Positions 9,672 to 19,109 of a stretch of DNA of 64,000 bases are shown here, in pieces. The DNA is from Rodentibacter caecimuris. Its GTDB lineage: Bacteria; Pseudomonadota; Gammaproteobacteria; Enterobacterales; Pasteurellaceae. The stretch lies in contig MLAA01000005.1 of NCBI GenBank assembly GCA_001998905.1, forward strand, positions 1-64,000, given 5' to 3'. Position numbers and translations under genes: made by a program. The notes below the pieces were generated by a model. It was not told the DNA's origin and searched no databases. It worked only from the letters and a program-made list of their open reading frames with translations. How positions within the stretch are numbered: the first letter of the stretch is position 1; each line of letters begins with the position of its first letter.

Positions 9672-10610
9672 ATGAAAAAATTTGCAATGGTATTTCCCGG
9701 GCAAGGTTCTCAAACTGTGGGAATGTTAGCTGAGCTATCAACATCGTTTCCGATTGTTGAACAAACCTTTAATCAAGCATCGGAAGTTTTAGGATACGAT
9801 TTATGGAAGTTGGTACAGCAAGGTCCGGCGGAAGAATTAAATAAAACATGGCAAACTCAACCAGCACTGTTAGCTGCATCAGTAGCAATTTATCGAGTTT
9901 GGCAACAGCAGTATCCGGAAGCTCAACCAATTTTAATGGCGGGTCATAGTTTAGGGGAATATTCTGCTCTAGTTTGTGCAGGAGTAATAAACTTCCAAGA
10001 TGCTGTGAAATTAGTAGAATTACGCGGTAAATTAATGCAACAGGCTGTGCCGGAAGGTAGTGGAGCAATGTATGCCATTATTGGTTTGGATAATGACGCT
10101 ATCATCAATGCTTGTAAACAAGCGGAGCAAGGCGAAGTCGTTTCAGCAGTAAACTTTAATTCTCCTGGACAAGTAGTCATTGCAGGTACTAAAGCCGCTG
10201 TTGAGCGGGCAGCAGCCCTATGTAAGGAAGCTGGCGCAAAACGCGCATTACCTTTAACTGTCAGTGTTCCATCTCATTGTGCATTAATGAAACCGGCGGC
10301 AGATCAGTTATCGGAAGCATTAGGAAATATTTCCTTCCATTCTCCAATTATGCCTGTTATTAATAACGTTGATGTTGAAAAGGCTGGAAAAACTTCTGAA
10401 ATTTTGACCGCTCTTGTACGTCAACTTTATAGTCCGGTACGTTGGACTGAGACTGTAGAGAAAATGGCTCAAGAGGGTATTGAGGTCTTGATAGAAGTTG
10501 GTCCAGGGAAAGTATTAACAGGTCTGACGAGCCGAATTGCAAAAGAATTAAAAGCCGTAGCGGTAAATGATCCTGTATCATTGGAGTCCGCTAAAATATT
10601 ACTTGATTAA
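9672..10610 (+). CDS. fabD: malonyl-CoA:ACP transacylase
   Basis: 312 residues from the ATG at 9672. The in-frame ATG 12 bases upstream would add MGLI, but the GGGG at 9662-9665 then serves as ribosome binding site for the inner start, which also matches the family's N-terminus (MxxFAxVFPGQGSQTVGML). The catalytic Ser is in GHSLGEYSAL and the His in VSVPSHCALMKPA. It transfers malonyl groups onto ACP, the product of acpP downstream. fabG follows after 9 nt. Confidence 0.96.
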   Translation: MKKFAMVFPGQGSQTVGMLAELSTSFPIVEQTFNQASEVLGYDLWKLVQQGPAEELNKTWQTQPALLAASVAIYRVWQQQYPEAQPILMAGHSLGEYSALVCAGVINFQDAVKLVELRGKLMQQAVPEGSGAMYAIIGLDNDAIINACKQAEQGEVVSAVNFNSPGQVVIAGTKAAVERAAALCKEAGAKRALPLTVSVPSHCALMKPAADQLSEALGNISFHSPIMPVINNVDVEKAGKTSEILTALVRQLYSPVRWTETVEKMAQEGIEVLIEVGPGKVLTGLTSRIAKELKAVAVNDPVSLESAKILLD

Positions 10611-10619
10611 GGAGACAAG

Positions 10620-11348
10620 ATGAAAGGTAAAATTGCACTTGTTACAGGCGCCACTCGTGGTATCGGACGTGCTATCGCAGAAGAATTAGTTGATAAAGGG
10701 GCGTTTGTTATTGGAACAGCAACATCTGAAAAAGGGGGAGAAAGTATTTCTGCTTACTTAGGGGAAAATGGCAAAGGGTTAGTGCTTAATGTTGCGGATC
10801 CTGCTTCAATTGATGATGTGTTGGCTAAAATTAAAGCTGATTTTGGGGATATTGATATTTTAGTCAACAATGCTGGTATTACCCGTGATAATTTATTGAT
10901 GCGTATGAAAGATGAGGAGTGGTTTGATATCTTACAGACGAATTTAACCTCTGTTTATTATTTATCAAAGGCAATGCTACGTACTATGATGAAAAAACGC
11001 TTTGGGCGCATTGTTACAATTGGTTCGGTTGTAGGCTCATCCGGTAATCCGGGGCAAGCAAACTATTGTGCAGCAAAAGCAGGGTTAATCGGTTTTAGTA
11101 AAGCGTTAGCAAAGGAAGTCGCTTCTCGCGGAATTACTGTTAATGTTGTTGCTCCAGGATTTATTGCAACAGATATGACTGAAGTTTTAACGGATGAGCA
11201 AAAAGCCGGTATTTTATCTAATGTTCCGGCCGGTCGCTTAGGAGAGGCTAGAGATATTGCTAAAGCGGTAGCTTTTTTAGCATCTGATGATGCCGCGTAT
11301 ATTACAGGTACAACTTTGCATGTGAATGGTGGCTTGTACATGGCATAA
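10620..11348 (+). CDS. fabG: 3-oxoacyl-ACP reductase
   Basis: 242 residues of the short-chain dehydrogenase type. The NADPH-binding motif TGATRGIGRAIA lies at about 9-20, NNAG at about 86, and the catalytic Ser/Tyr/Lys set is in SVVGSSG and YCAAKAG. The substrate is beta-ketoacyl-ACP in the elongation cycle. A strong AAGGAGAC ribosome binding site sits 9 nt after the fabD stop. Confidence 0.97.
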   Translation: MKGKIALVTGATRGIGRAIAEELVDKGAFVIGTATSEKGGESISAYLGENGKGLVLNVADPASIDDVLAKIKADFGDIDILVNNAGITRDNLLMRMKDEEWFDILQTNLTSVYYLSKAMLRTMMKKRFGRIVTIGSVVGSSGNPGQANYCAAKAGLIGFSKALAKEVASRGITVNVVAPGFIATDMTEVLTDEQKAGILSNVPAGRLGEARDIAKAVAFLASDDAAYITGTTLHVNGGLYMA

Positions 11349-11496
11349 GCCGAAAATACATAGCCAAAGGTGAAGGTAAATGTTAGAATTCTGACCGTCT
11401 AATCGACTTATATTTATTTGTCGGATTAGCTGTTTAGTCAGTTTTACAGTATGTATTTATATTCTGTTGATTATGGTTTGACCTGACAAAAAGAGG

Positions 11497-11525
11497 TTGC
11501 AACTTATTTTAAAAATACATACACT
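11497..11525 (+). promoter_or_regulatory. candidate acpP promoter
   Basis: TTGCAA (11497-11502), a 17-base spacer and TACACT (11520-11525), 46 nt before the acpP ATG. A separate promoter is expected because ACP is needed in far greater amounts than FabG. Confidence 0.45.
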
Positions 11526-11570
11526 ATGGGGCATTATTTTTATCGCAAACTATAAATAGGAAAAAGCAAA

Positions 11571-11801
11571 ATGAGCATTGAAGAACGCGTAAAAAAAATC
11601 ATTGTTGAACAATTAGGTGTGAAAGAAGAAGATGTTAAATCTGAAGCGTCTTTCGTTGAAGATCTAGGTGCGGATTCTTTAGATACCGTTGAACTTGTAA
11701 TGGCTTTAGAGGAAGAGTTTGATATTGAAATTCCTGATGAAGAAGCTGAAAAAATCACAACAGTTCAATCAGCAATCGATTACGTTCAAAATAATCAATA
11801 A
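11571..11801 (+). CDS. acpP: acyl carrier protein
   Basis: A 76-residue, strongly acidic protein. The phosphopantetheine-carrying Ser is in [14 protein letters not shown] (residue 36). It carries growing acyl chains in the cytoplasm and serves PlsX, FabH, FabD and FabG encoded just upstream. The ribosome binding site is weak (TAGGAAAAAGCAAA). A terminator follows the stop. Confidence 0.98.
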   Translation: MSIEERVKKIIVEQLGVKEEDVKSEASFVEDLGADSLDTVELVMALEEEFDIEIPDEEAEKITTVQSAIDYVQNNQ

Positions 11802-11807
11802 TTTTAA

Positions 11808-11834
11808 TGAGGCGGTTTTAATACCGCCTTAATT
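11808..11834 (+). terminator. terminator after acpP
   Basis: GGCGGT (11811-11816), a six-base loop and ACCGCC (11823-11828), then TTAATTCTT. It is a good stem with a short, imperfect U-tract. Confidence 0.7.
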
Positions 11835-12015
11835 CTTCCAGAATTCTTTCTAAATTACTGTACTCTTTCTTATTTCTCTCCTCATATAAATTAATCTTGA
11901 TAAAAATTTGATCTGGTTCTTATTTTTGTGAATAAATTTTTAGGAATGATTGTATCCTGTATTAAATTAAGTAATATAGCATATCGTTTTTAATAACTAA
12001 TTTGAGGGGTCTTAT

Positions 12016-13365
12016 ATGCTTTATTTGGAGTTTTTATTTTTACTCCTGATGCTTTATATCGGTAGTCGTTTTGGTGGTATTGGATTAGGAGTTATCTCTG
12101 GAATCGGTTTGGTAATTGAAGTTTTTATACTTCGTATGCCATTGGGAAAAGCGCCTATCGATGTGATGCTAGTCATTCTTGCGGTAGTAACTTGCGCTTC
12201 CGTATTAGAAGCAGCGGGGGGATTAAAATATATGCTGCAAATTGCGGAAAGAATTTTGCGTAGTAATCCTAAGCGAATCACATTACTCGGGCCAATTGTT
12301 ACTTATTTTATGACCTTTATGTTAGGAACCGGCCACTCTGTTTACTCGGTAATGCCGATTATTGGAGATATTGCGTTAAAAAATAAAATTCGTCCCGAAC
12401 GTCCGATGGCAGTATCTTCAGTTGCTTCTCAATTAGCGATTACCTCGAGCCCATTATCTGCGGCGATTGCCTATTATTTAACACAAATTACTAAAATTCC
12501 TGGTTACGAACATATCACATTATTGAATATTATTTCAGTTACTGTGCCGGCCACTTTTATTGGTACGCTTGCCATGGCATTATATAGTTTACGCCGAGGT
12601 AAAGAATTGGAAGATGATCCAGAATATCAACGCCGTTTACAAGATCCTGTTTGGCGGGATCGGATTCTTAATACGACTGCGACATCTTTAAATGATGAAT
12701 TGCCTCAATCGGCAAAATTATCTGTCTATTTGTTTGTTCTTGCATTAGTTTCAGTTGTTGTTATTGCAATGCTACCGGAAATTCGTACCGTCGGTGTACC
12801 CGTTGAAGGTAAGCCCGTAAAACCGATTTCGATGTCTTATATTATTCAAATGATGATGCTCTGCTTTGGGGGGCTTATTTTAATTGCGACTAAAACTAAT
12901 CCGCAAAATGTACCGAATGGTGTAGTGTTTAAATCAGGAATGGTGGCTTGTGTGGCAATCTTCGGTATTGCCTGGATGAGTGATACATATTTCCAGTATG
13001 CAATGCCCGAATTTAGAGCCGCGGTTACTACAATGGTAAGACATTATCCTTGGACATTTGCTTTTGCACTATTTGCAGTCTCTGTTGTTATTAATAGCCA
13101 AGCTGCAACTGCTGTAATGATGTTACCGGTTGGCATCAATTTAGGATTACCAGCACCAGTGCTAATTGGTTTGATTCCAGCCACCTATGCTTATTTCTTT
13201 ATACCAAATTATCCATCAGATATTGCAACTGTCAATTTTGATGTTACCGGTACGACAAAAATCGGAAAATTTTATTTCAACCACAGTTTTATGGTGCCTG
13301 GTTTAATTGGCGTAGTTATTGCTTGTTTAGTCGGTTATATGATTGCGCATATGATTATTGTCTAA
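12016..13365 (+). CDS. dcuB: anaerobic C4-dicarboxylate transporter DcuB
   Basis: 449 residues with about 10-12 membrane helices, close in length to E. coli DcuB (446). It is recognised from the N-terminal helix pair, VLEAAGGLKYMLQIAERILR, MLGTGHSVYSVMPII, SVASQLAITSSPLSAA and the C-terminal YFFIPNYPSDIATVNFD. DcuB exchanges external fumarate for succinate during anaerobic fumarate respiration. That fits the TMAO/S-oxide respiration genes elsewhere in the window. A GAGGGG ribosome binding site precedes the ATG. I found no convincing FNR box upstream. Confidence 0.9.
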   Translation: MLYLEFLFLLLMLYIGSRFGGIGLGVISGIGLVIEVFILRMPLGKAPIDVMLVILAVVTCASVLEAAGGLKYMLQIAERILRSNPKRITLLGPIVTYFMTFMLGTGHSVYSVMPIIGDIALKNKIRPERPMAVSSVASQLAITSSPLSAAIAYYLTQITKIPGYEHITLLNIISVTVPATFIGTLAMALYSLRRGKELEDDPEYQRRLQDPVWRDRILNTTATSLNDELPQSAKLSVYLFVLALVSVVVIAMLPEIRTVGVPVEGKPVKPISMSYIIQMMMLCFGGLILIATKTNPQNVPNGVVFKSGMVACVAIFGIAWMSDTYFQYAMPEFRAAVTTMVRHYPWTFAFALFAVSVVINSQAATAVMMLPVGINLGLPAPVLIGLIPATYAYFFIPNYPSDIATVNFDVTGTTKIGKFYFNHSFMVPGLIGVVIACLVGYMIAHMIIV

Positions 13366-13379
13366 AAAAGTAAAAAGAG

Positions 13380-13404
13380 GGGAGAATATAATATTCTCCC
13401 TTTT
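13380..13404. terminator. bidirectional terminator between dcuB and rho
   Basis: GGGAGAATAT and ATATTCTCCC form a near-perfect palindrome followed by TTTT, 15 nt after the dcuB stop. The convergent rho gene ends at 13430. An uptake signal (13416-13424) lies between them. Confidence 0.7.
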
Positions 13405-13429
13405 AAATAGCTTGAAAGTGCGGTCAATT

Positions 13430-14692
13430 TTATGAACGTTTCATTATATCAAAAAACTCTTCGTTAGTTTTTGCAACCATTAGCTTATCAATCAAGAATT
13501 CCATCGCCTCAACTTCACCCATTGGGTTAAGAATCTTACGTAAAATCCACATCTTCTGAAGTTCATCTGGTGTCGTGAGTAGATCTTCTTTACGCGTACC
13601 TGAACGGTTGAAATCAATTGCAGGGAAGACTCGTTTTTCAGCAATTTTACGGGATAAGTGTAATTCCATATTACCCGTACCTTTGAATTCTTCAAAGATT
13701 ACTTCATCCATTTTAGAACCTGTATCAACAAGAGCTGTTGCAATAATGGTTAGGCTTCCCCCTTCTTCCACATTACGCGCAGCACCGAAGAAACGTTTAG
13801 GACGATGTAGTGCATTGGCGTCAACACCACCGGATAGAATTTTACCGGAAGCAGGTGTTACCGTATTATAAGCACGGGCTAAGCGGGTAATAGAATCTAA
13901 TAAGATGACTACATCTTTTTTATGTTCAACAGAACGTTTTGCTTTTTCTATTACCATTTCCGCTACTTGAACATGTCGAGCGGCAGGTTCGTCAAAAGTA
14001 GATGCAATCACTTCACCTTTTACTGAACGCTGCATTTCAGTTACTTCCTCTGGACGCTCATCAATTAATAATACAATAAGTTCACATTCTGGATAATTAT
14101 GAGTAATGCTTTGTGCAATATTTTGCAATAGCATTGTTTTCCCTGCTTTTGGAGGTGCTACAATTAAACCGCGTTGACCTTTACCGATTGGTGAGGCTAA
14201 ATCCAAAATACGAGCGGTTAAATCTTCAGTTGAACCGTTTCCTCGTTCCATTCTTAGACGGGAATTGGCATGTAGCGGAGTTAAGTTTTCAAAGAGGATT
14301 TTACTGCGGGAGACTTCAGGCTTGTCATCATTGACTTGATCAACTTTAAGTAAAGCGAAATAGCGTTCACCTTCTTTAGGTGGTCGTATTTTACCTTCAA
14401 TCTTATCGCCAGTCTGTAAGTTAAAGCGGCGAATCTGACTTGGTGAGACATAAATATCGTCGGGGCCAGCTAAATAAGAACTGTCGGCAGAACGCAGAAA
14501 GCCGAAACCGTCGGGAAGAATTTCTAATACACCACCGCCAAAGATATCTTCACCGCTTTTGGCGTGTTGTTTTAAAATAGCAAATACTATGTCTTGTTTA
14601 CGTAAGCGGGCTAAATTTTCTAAGCCCATTTGATTTTCACCGAGTTCAACAAGTACGGAAACCGGTGTATTTTTTAGTTCTGTAAGATGCAT
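13430..14692 (-). CDS. rho: transcription termination factor Rho
   Basis: 420 residues, one longer than E. coli Rho and colinear with it. The N-terminal domain [14 protein letters not shown] and the RNA-binding fold ([29 protein letters not shown], primary site) precede the ATPase. The P-loop is [10 protein letters not shown] (about 175-184), Walker B is VVILLDS, and the Q-loop is [22 protein letters not shown]. It is a hexameric RNA helicase ending transcription. The upstream leader carries an unusual seven-base tandem repeat. Confidence 0.98.
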   Translation of the reverse strand: MHLTELKNTPVSVLVELGENQMGLENLARLRKQDIVFAILKQHAKSGEDIFGGGVLEILPDGFGFLRSADSSYLAGPDDIYVSPSQIRRFNLQTGDKIEGKIRPPKEGERYFALLKVDQVNDDKPEVSRSKILFENLTPLHANSRLRMERGNGSTEDLTARILDLASPIGKGQRGLIVAPPKAGKTMLLQNIAQSITHNYPECELIVLLIDERPEEVTEMQRSVKGEVIASTFDEPAARHVQVAEMVIEKAKRSVEHKKDVVILLDSITRLARAYNTVTPASGKILSGGVDANALHRPKRFFGAARNVEEGGSLTIIATALVDTGSKMDEVIFEEFKGTGNMELHLSRKIAEKRVFPAIDFNRSGTRKEDLLTTPDELQKMWILRKILNPMGEVEAMEFLIDKLMVAKTNEEFFDIMKRS

Positions 14693-14718
14693 AACTGTTG
14701 GGATTTATTAGATTTGAT

Positions 14719-14753
14719 AAAAAATAAAAAATAAAAAATAAAAAATAAAAAAG
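14719..14753 (-). repeat. heptanucleotide tandem repeat in the rho leader
   Basis: Four perfect copies of AAAAAAT plus a fifth unit AAAAAAG on the plus strand, so ATTTTTT on the rho-sense strand. It begins 27 bases before the rho ATG, in the 5' untranslated or promoter region. Such repeats can change copy number by slipped-strand mispairing. Confidence 0.9.
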
Positions 14754-14846
14754 AAATTGATCGGGTTAAGAGAACCGTTTTGAATGGCGCGTAAATTACC
14801 ATTAAATTGCTCTTCTGTCTAGTTTTCAGGATAAATTTTTATAAAT

Positions 14847-15749
14847 TTATTGATTTTGTTGCTTACGATATTGCCCCGGTGTTAATTGGTAATATTTTTT
14901 AAATGCTTTACCAAAATTAGTTTCTGATTGAAAACCGCAGTTTAGTGCAATGGTTAATATGGCGTGTTGAGATTGTTTAAGAAGTTCGGCCGCTTTTTGT
15001 AGCCGAATATGGTTGACAAAATGGTACGGACTGATGCCTATATGCTGATTAAATAAGCGCATTAGTTGAGCCTTGGATAAGTTGGCAATACGACAGAGCG
15101 TTTCAATTGTCCAGCCTTGCTCGGGGGTAGCAATAATATTAGATATGACACTATATAGACGTTTATCACGTAGGCCTTTTAACAAACCGCTAAGTTGGGC
15201 ATTATCTTGTTGTAAATAGGTACGAATTAACAAGGTTAAAAGTACACTTAGTAAGGCATTAATGATACTCGCGGAACCTGATTGGCAGCCTGAGGCTTCC
15301 CGTTGTAATAATTCCAATAATGGCTTTAGGAAGACATCTTGCTGATCTAATAAGATGATTTCAGGGAGATTATTAAATAATTCAGACTGCTTCTCATAGG
15401 TAAATTCTGCACAAAATAAAGTTAAATCAGGTGTGTTCCCACCGCATTGTTTTAAGGTAAATGCGCCGTTAAGAACTTTCTTTATTTTTGTTGGGCGGCG
15501 ATAATGGGGTCGATGACTCAATGAATGTCCTAGAGAACGAGGGAAAAACACAACATCACCTGATTTCAGCATTAATGGTTGTTCGATACCGTCAATTTGT
15601 AAATATCCACTTCCTTGTGAAACAATATGAACAATCCCATGGCAAATTTGGCGATCGTGGCGGATATACCAAGCATTTTGTAATTGGCATTGAATATTAA
15701 TGCTACCTGATATTTGAGCAAATTTAATGAGTTTGTCTAGAATATCCAT
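14847..15749 (-). CDS. AraC-family regulator, RclR-like (reactive chlorine sensor type)
   Basis: 300 residues. An N-terminal cupin-like sensor domain (about 10-130; HGIVHIVSQGSGYLQIDG, LKSGDVVFFPRSLGHSLSH) precedes an AraC-type double helix-turn-helix at about 200-300 (TIETLCRIANLSKAQLMRLFNQ and ILTIALNCGFQSETNFGKAFKKYY). The architecture and the N-terminus fit E. coli RclR, where Cys21 and Cys89 are oxidised by hypochlorous acid. Here a Cys is also at position 21, and Cys113 (LFCAEF) is the likely counterpart of Cys89. The gene upstream is RclC-like, which supports the assignment. No rclA or rclB is seen. Confidence 0.75.
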   Translation of the reverse strand: MDILDKLIKFAQISGSINIQCQLQNAWYIRHDRQICHGIVHIVSQGSGYLQIDGIEQPLMLKSGDVVFFPRSLGHSLSHRPHYRRPTKIKKVLNGAFTLKQCGGNTPDLTLFCAEFTYEKQSELFNNLPEIILLDQQDVFLKPLLELLQREASGCQSGSASIINALLSVLLTLLIRTYLQQDNAQLSGLLKGLRDKRLYSVISNIIATPEQGWTIETLCRIANLSKAQLMRLFNQHIGISPYHFVNHIRLQKAAELLKQSQHAILTIALNCGFQSETNFGKAFKKYYQLTPGQYRKQQNQ

Positions 15750-15770
15750 TGAGTTACTTCTTAAGTGGAA

Positions 15771-15790
15771 ATAGGGAGATAACTCCCTAT
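15771..15790 (-). promoter_or_regulatory. intercistronic hairpin between the rclC-like and rclR-like genes
   Basis: ATAGGGAG, loop ATAA, CTCCCTAT: a perfect eight-base stem in the 47-nt spacer. There is no U-tract in the direction of transcription, so it may stabilise or attenuate rather than terminate. Confidence 0.5.
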
Positions 15791-15796
15791 GTTGTA

Positions 15797-16429
15797 TTAT
15801 ATTCGTCCAGTCTCTTTTTTACGTAGAATTCGGTTTGCACATTCTGCTGCAGCGGTTAGCCCTCCGGCCATCATAATAATATCTTTTAAAATCAGACGTC
15901 CTGCTGCGGATAAATAGGGGAAGCCGTAGTTAGGTGTTGGTAAATCTCCACCCAAATTCGGTACCCAAGTTTCCGGTGTCGTAATTAGGAATGAAAGTGT
16001 AACAATTGACATACCAAAGGTTAATAAACCTCCAATTAAACCAATATTTGCATTCCAAATTCCCAATAAGGTTAACACTCCGATAGTTACGATGACAATG
16101 CCTAATCCGTAAGAGAAAGTATAAGTACCGTTTTGCTTATGCCACTCAATATTTTTTTGTACCATTTTCCCTTCAGGGTTTTTATGTAAAACATACTCTT
16201 TTACCATTTCACCCTTTTCATTTGGCGCATATTTATGGCTATTATTATAAAAAAAGCTCATAAATGGGCTATTTGATACAAAATGAGCAATGCCATCAGC
16301 TTCGTATTGAAAGGCTTTTAAACCGCCAATCCATGCCATAACGATGAAAATAGCAATTCGAATGAAGTTGATAAATTGACGTTGCCAAGGGGCAATAATT
16401 TTAGCGACAAACTCAATTAACGTTTGCAT
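15797..16429 (-). CDS. RclC/YkgB-like DUF417 inner membrane protein
   Basis: 210 residues with four hydrophobic helices: about 17-37, 113-130, 131-152, and a shorter one near 180-197. It has the family block FIRIAIFIVMAWIGGLKAFQYEADGIAHFVSNSPFMSFFY and the C-terminal AGRLILKDIIMMAGGLTAAAE. In E. coli rclC belongs to the rclABC operon, which protects against hypochlorous acid and is controlled by RclR. Its biochemical role is unknown. A roughly 60-residue hydrophilic insert rich in Lys/Asn (about 62-112) sits between helices 1 and 2. It lies 47 nt upstream of the RclR-like gene on the same strand. Confidence 0.8.
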   Translation of the reverse strand: MQTLIEFVAKIIAPWQRQFINFIRIAIFIVMAWIGGLKAFQYEADGIAHFVSNSPFMSFFYNNSHKYAPNEKGEMVKEYVLHKNPEGKMVQKNIEWHKQNGTYTFSYGLGIVIVTIGVLTLLGIWNANIGLIGGLLTFGMSIVTLSFLITTPETWVPNLGGDLPTPNYGFPYLSAAGRLILKDIIMMAGGLTAAAECANRILRKKETGRI

Positions 16430-16464
16430 AAATGACTCCGATGTAATAGTGATAACTCATGCTA

Positions 16465-16485
16465 AATTCTAAAACAATTAGAATT
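16465..16485. promoter_or_regulatory. inverted repeat upstream of the rclC-like gene
   Basis: AATTCTAA (16465-16472), five bases, TTAGAATT (16478-16485). This perfect dyad lies 36-56 bases before the ATG of the rclC-like gene, a plausible operator position. The regulator is unknown. Confidence 0.4.
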
Positions 16486-16658
16486 AGTGTTATTAGATAA
16501 ATTGTCTTAATTTATCTGCAAATCTTCTCATTTTGTAAATTGGCAGGGATTTTTAAAATGTTTCACTTATTTAGGGGGAATTGGTAGAATTGGCTGCTTT
16601 GAAAACCCTGTATTTTTTGACCGCACTTTAGGTCTATGGATAACGATAAGAGGATTTT

Positions 16659-18035
16659 ATGGCACTTTGGGGTGGGCGTTTTACACAAGCCGCGGACAAA
16701 CGTTTTAAAGATTTTAATGATTCATTGCGTTTTGACTATCGTTTAGCTGAACAAGATATTGAAGGCTCAATTGGTTGGTCGAAAGCATTAGTAAAAGTGA
16801 ATGTGTTAACACAAGAGGAGCAGCAACAGTTAGAGCAGGCATTAAATGAATTGTTGATCGAAGTGCGGTCAAATCCGCAAGCGATTTTACAAGACGAAGC
16901 AGAAGATATTCACAGCTGGGTGGAAAGTAAACTGATAGATAAAGTGGGCAATCTTGGTAAAAAATTACATACAGGACGTAGCCGTAATGACCAAGTGGCA
17001 CTCGACATTAAAATGTGGTGTAAACAGCGTGTGCTTGAATTACAAACTTCTATCCGTAATTTACAGTGTCATTTAGTGCAAACAGCGGAAAATACGCAAG
17101 ATGCTGTGATGCCGGGTTATACGCATTTACAGCGCGCACAGCCTATCACCTTTGCACATTGGTGTATGGCGTATGTAGAAATGTTTGATCGTGATTATAC
17201 TCGTTTAACAGATGCTCATAAACGTATGAACACTTGCCCATTAGGTAGTGGCGCCTTGGCAGGAACGGCTTACGCTGTAGATCGAGAAACTCTCGCACGA
17301 GATCTGGGTTTTGCTTTTGCGACACGCAACAGCTTGGATAGTGTATCGGATCGTGATCATATCGTGGAACTACTTTCTGCCGCATCTCTTAGTATGGCGC
17401 ACCTTTCTCGTTTTGCGGAAGATATGATTATTTTTAACAGTGGTGAAGCGAATTTTGTGGAATTATCGGATCGTGTTACATCTGGTTCATCTTTAATGCC
17501 ACAGAAGAAAAACCCTGATGCTTGTGAATTGATTCGTGGTAAGGCCGGTCGTGTAATGGGGGCTTTAACCGCTATGTTGATGACGTTAAAGGGTCTACCT
17601 CTTGCTTACAATAAAGATATGCAAGAAGATAAAGAAGGTATTTTTGATGCTCTAGATACTTGGCAAGATTGTGTGGACATGGCAACTTTTGTATTAGATG
17701 AATTGAAAGTCAATGTTGAACGTACGCGTGAATCTGCGTTAAAGGGCTATTCAAATGCCACAGAATTAGCGGATTATCTTGTCGCAAAAGGTGTACCGTT
17801 CCGTGATTCTCATCACATTGTGGGGGAAACTGTGGTTTATGCGATTGAAAAGGGAAAAGGGCTAGAAGATTTAACGATCCCAGAATTTCGTCAGTTTAGC
17901 GAGGTGGTGGGCGATGATGTGTACGATATTCTTTCCCTTCAATCTTGTTTGAATAAGCGTTGTGCGAAAGGGGGCGTTTCGCCATTGCGTGTAGCGGAAG
18001 CGATTAAAGAAGCAAAACAGCGTTTTAATTTGTAG
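16659..18035 (+). CDS. argH: argininosuccinate lyase
   Basis: 458 residues, matching E. coli ArgH (457). It begins [23 protein letters not shown] and carries the superfamily signature [20 protein letters not shown] with the catalytic Ser in the flexible loop, and [13 protein letters not shown] near the N-terminus. It cleaves argininosuccinate to arginine and fumarate. It stands alone here, without other arg genes. AGAGGA precedes the ATG. Uptake signals lie just upstream (16621) and inside the gene (16862). Confidence 0.98.
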   Translation: MALWGGRFTQAADKRFKDFNDSLRFDYRLAEQDIEGSIGWSKALVKVNVLTQEEQQQLEQALNELLIEVRSNPQAILQDEAEDIHSWVESKLIDKVGNLGKKLHTGRSRNDQVALDIKMWCKQRVLELQTSIRNLQCHLVQTAENTQDAVMPGYTHLQRAQPITFAHWCMAYVEMFDRDYTRLTDAHKRMNTCPLGSGALAGTAYAVDRETLARDLGFAFATRNSLDSVSDRDHIVELLSAASLSMAHLSRFAEDMIIFNSGEANFVELSDRVTSGSSLMPQKKNPDACELIRGKAGRVMGALTAMLMTLKGLPLAYNKDMQEDKEGIFDALDTWQDCVDMATFVLDELKVNVERTRESALKGYSNATELADYLVAKGVPFRDSHHIVGETVVYAIEKGKGLEDLTIPEFRQFSEVVGDDVYDILSLQSCLNKRCAKGGVSPLRVAEAIKEAKQRFNL

Positions 18036-18069
18036 TGTTTGATAAATTGATAGTCAATAGCAAATGAAT

Positions 18070-18104
18070 AAAGCCGCTTACTAAATTTATGTAGCGGCTT
18101 TGAA
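18070..18104. terminator. bidirectional terminator between argH and mgsA
   Basis: AAAGCCGCT (18070-18078) pairs with AGCGGCTTT (18093-18101) around a 14-base loop, between convergent genes. Confidence 0.7.
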
Positions 18105-18106
18105 TC

Positions 18107-18565
18107 CTAGTTTAACCTTTCTTTCAGATAGCCTTCATAATCAGGAATATCAATTGCGACCGGCTGATTAAATAAGATGGAGCTAATTAGAAAATCAGCT
18201 GAAGTTTGATTAATTGCTACCGGAATGTTCCACACTGTTGCTATCCGCATCAATGCTTTTACATCGGGATCGTGAGGGGCTGCGTTCATTGGATCCCAAA
18301 AGAAAATCAACATATCAATTTGTTTTTCTGCGATTAGCGCACCGAGTTGTTGATCCCCGCCCATTGGACCACTGAGTAAAGGTTGAATTTGTAATCCGGT
18401 TCCTTTTTCTAGTAAATGTCCTGTTGTACCTGTAGCATATAATTTATGGACGTAAAGCGCATTTTGATGTTTATTAACCCAGCTAATTAGGTCCTGTTTA
18501 CAATTATCATGCGCAACTAAAGCAATTCGTTTACAGGAATTGAGCATACGAGTTGTCTTCTGCAT
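18107..18565 (-). CDS. mgsA: methylglyoxal synthase
   Basis: 152 residues, the usual length. It converts dihydroxyacetone phosphate to methylglyoxal, a bypass when sugar phosphates build up. Family motifs include [16 protein letters not shown], the phosphate-binding [18 protein letters not shown] with the catalytic Asp, and [18 protein letters not shown] with the active-site His. It begins 50 nt downstream of yajQ on the same strand. Confidence 0.97.
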   Translation of the reverse strand: MQKTTRMLNSCKRIALVAHDNCKQDLISWVNKHQNALYVHKLYATGTTGHLLEKGTGLQIQPLLSGPMGGDQQLGALIAEKQIDMLIFFWDPMNAAPHDPDVKALMRIATVWNIPVAINQTSADFLISSILFNQPVAIDIPDYEGYLKERLN

Positions 18566-18615
18566 AGTGTTTTTCCTTGATATCCGAATAAATACAAGTG
18601 AGTTAAATCGGGATA

Positions 18616-19107
18616 TTAGTCTCTAAAATTGTTAAATTGGAACGGTTGCCCTAATTCGGCGCTTCTAACTAATTGGATTGCACTTTGTAAATCATCACGA
18701 GATTTACCGGTTACTCGAACTTGGTCGCCTTGAATTTGAGTTTGAACTTTGAGTTTGGCATCTTTAATGAGTTTTGTTATTTTCTTTGCTATATCTGATT
18801 CAATGCCTTGTTTTAGCTTAATTTCTTTACTATAGGTTTTGCCACTGTGTTCGTATTCAGCCGGAATATCCAATGAAGCAGAGTCAATTCCTCGTTTGAT
18901 ACAAGCATTGCGGAAAATATCAATTAATTGCTCAACTTGGAAATCGGATTCGCTGGAAATTTTTATAGTTTCATTCTTTTCGTTGAGCGCTATTTCTGCT
19001 TGAACATTGCGGAAATCCCAACGATTAGTTAATTCACGATTGGCATTTTCAACGGCATTACGGATTTCGTGTAAGGTTATTTCTGAAACAATATCGAATG
19101 AAGGCAT
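18616..19107 (-). CDS. yajQ: YajQ family nucleotide-binding protein
   Basis: 163 residues beginning [22 protein letters not shown] and ending [10 protein letters not shown], the standard YajQ sequence with two ferredoxin-like RNA-binding-type folds. Family members bind nucleotides, and the Xanthomonas relative binds cyclic di-GMP. The role in this organism is unknown. It starts 2 nt after the serB stop, so the two are probably cotranscribed. Confidence 0.95.
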   Translation of the reverse strand: MPSFDIVSEITLHEIRNAVENANRELTNRWDFRNVQAEIALNEKNETIKISSESDFQVEQLIDIFRNACIKRGIDSASLDIPAEYEHSGKTYSKEIKLKQGIESDIAKKITKLIKDAKLKVQTQIQGDQVRVTGKSRDDLQSAIQLVRSAELGQPFQFNNFRD

Positions 19108-19109
19108 AG

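Noticed and set aside
11391..11425. Stem CTAATCGAC / GTCGGATTAG after fabG
   Set aside because: The stem has a bulge and no U-tract, so terminator status is not supported.
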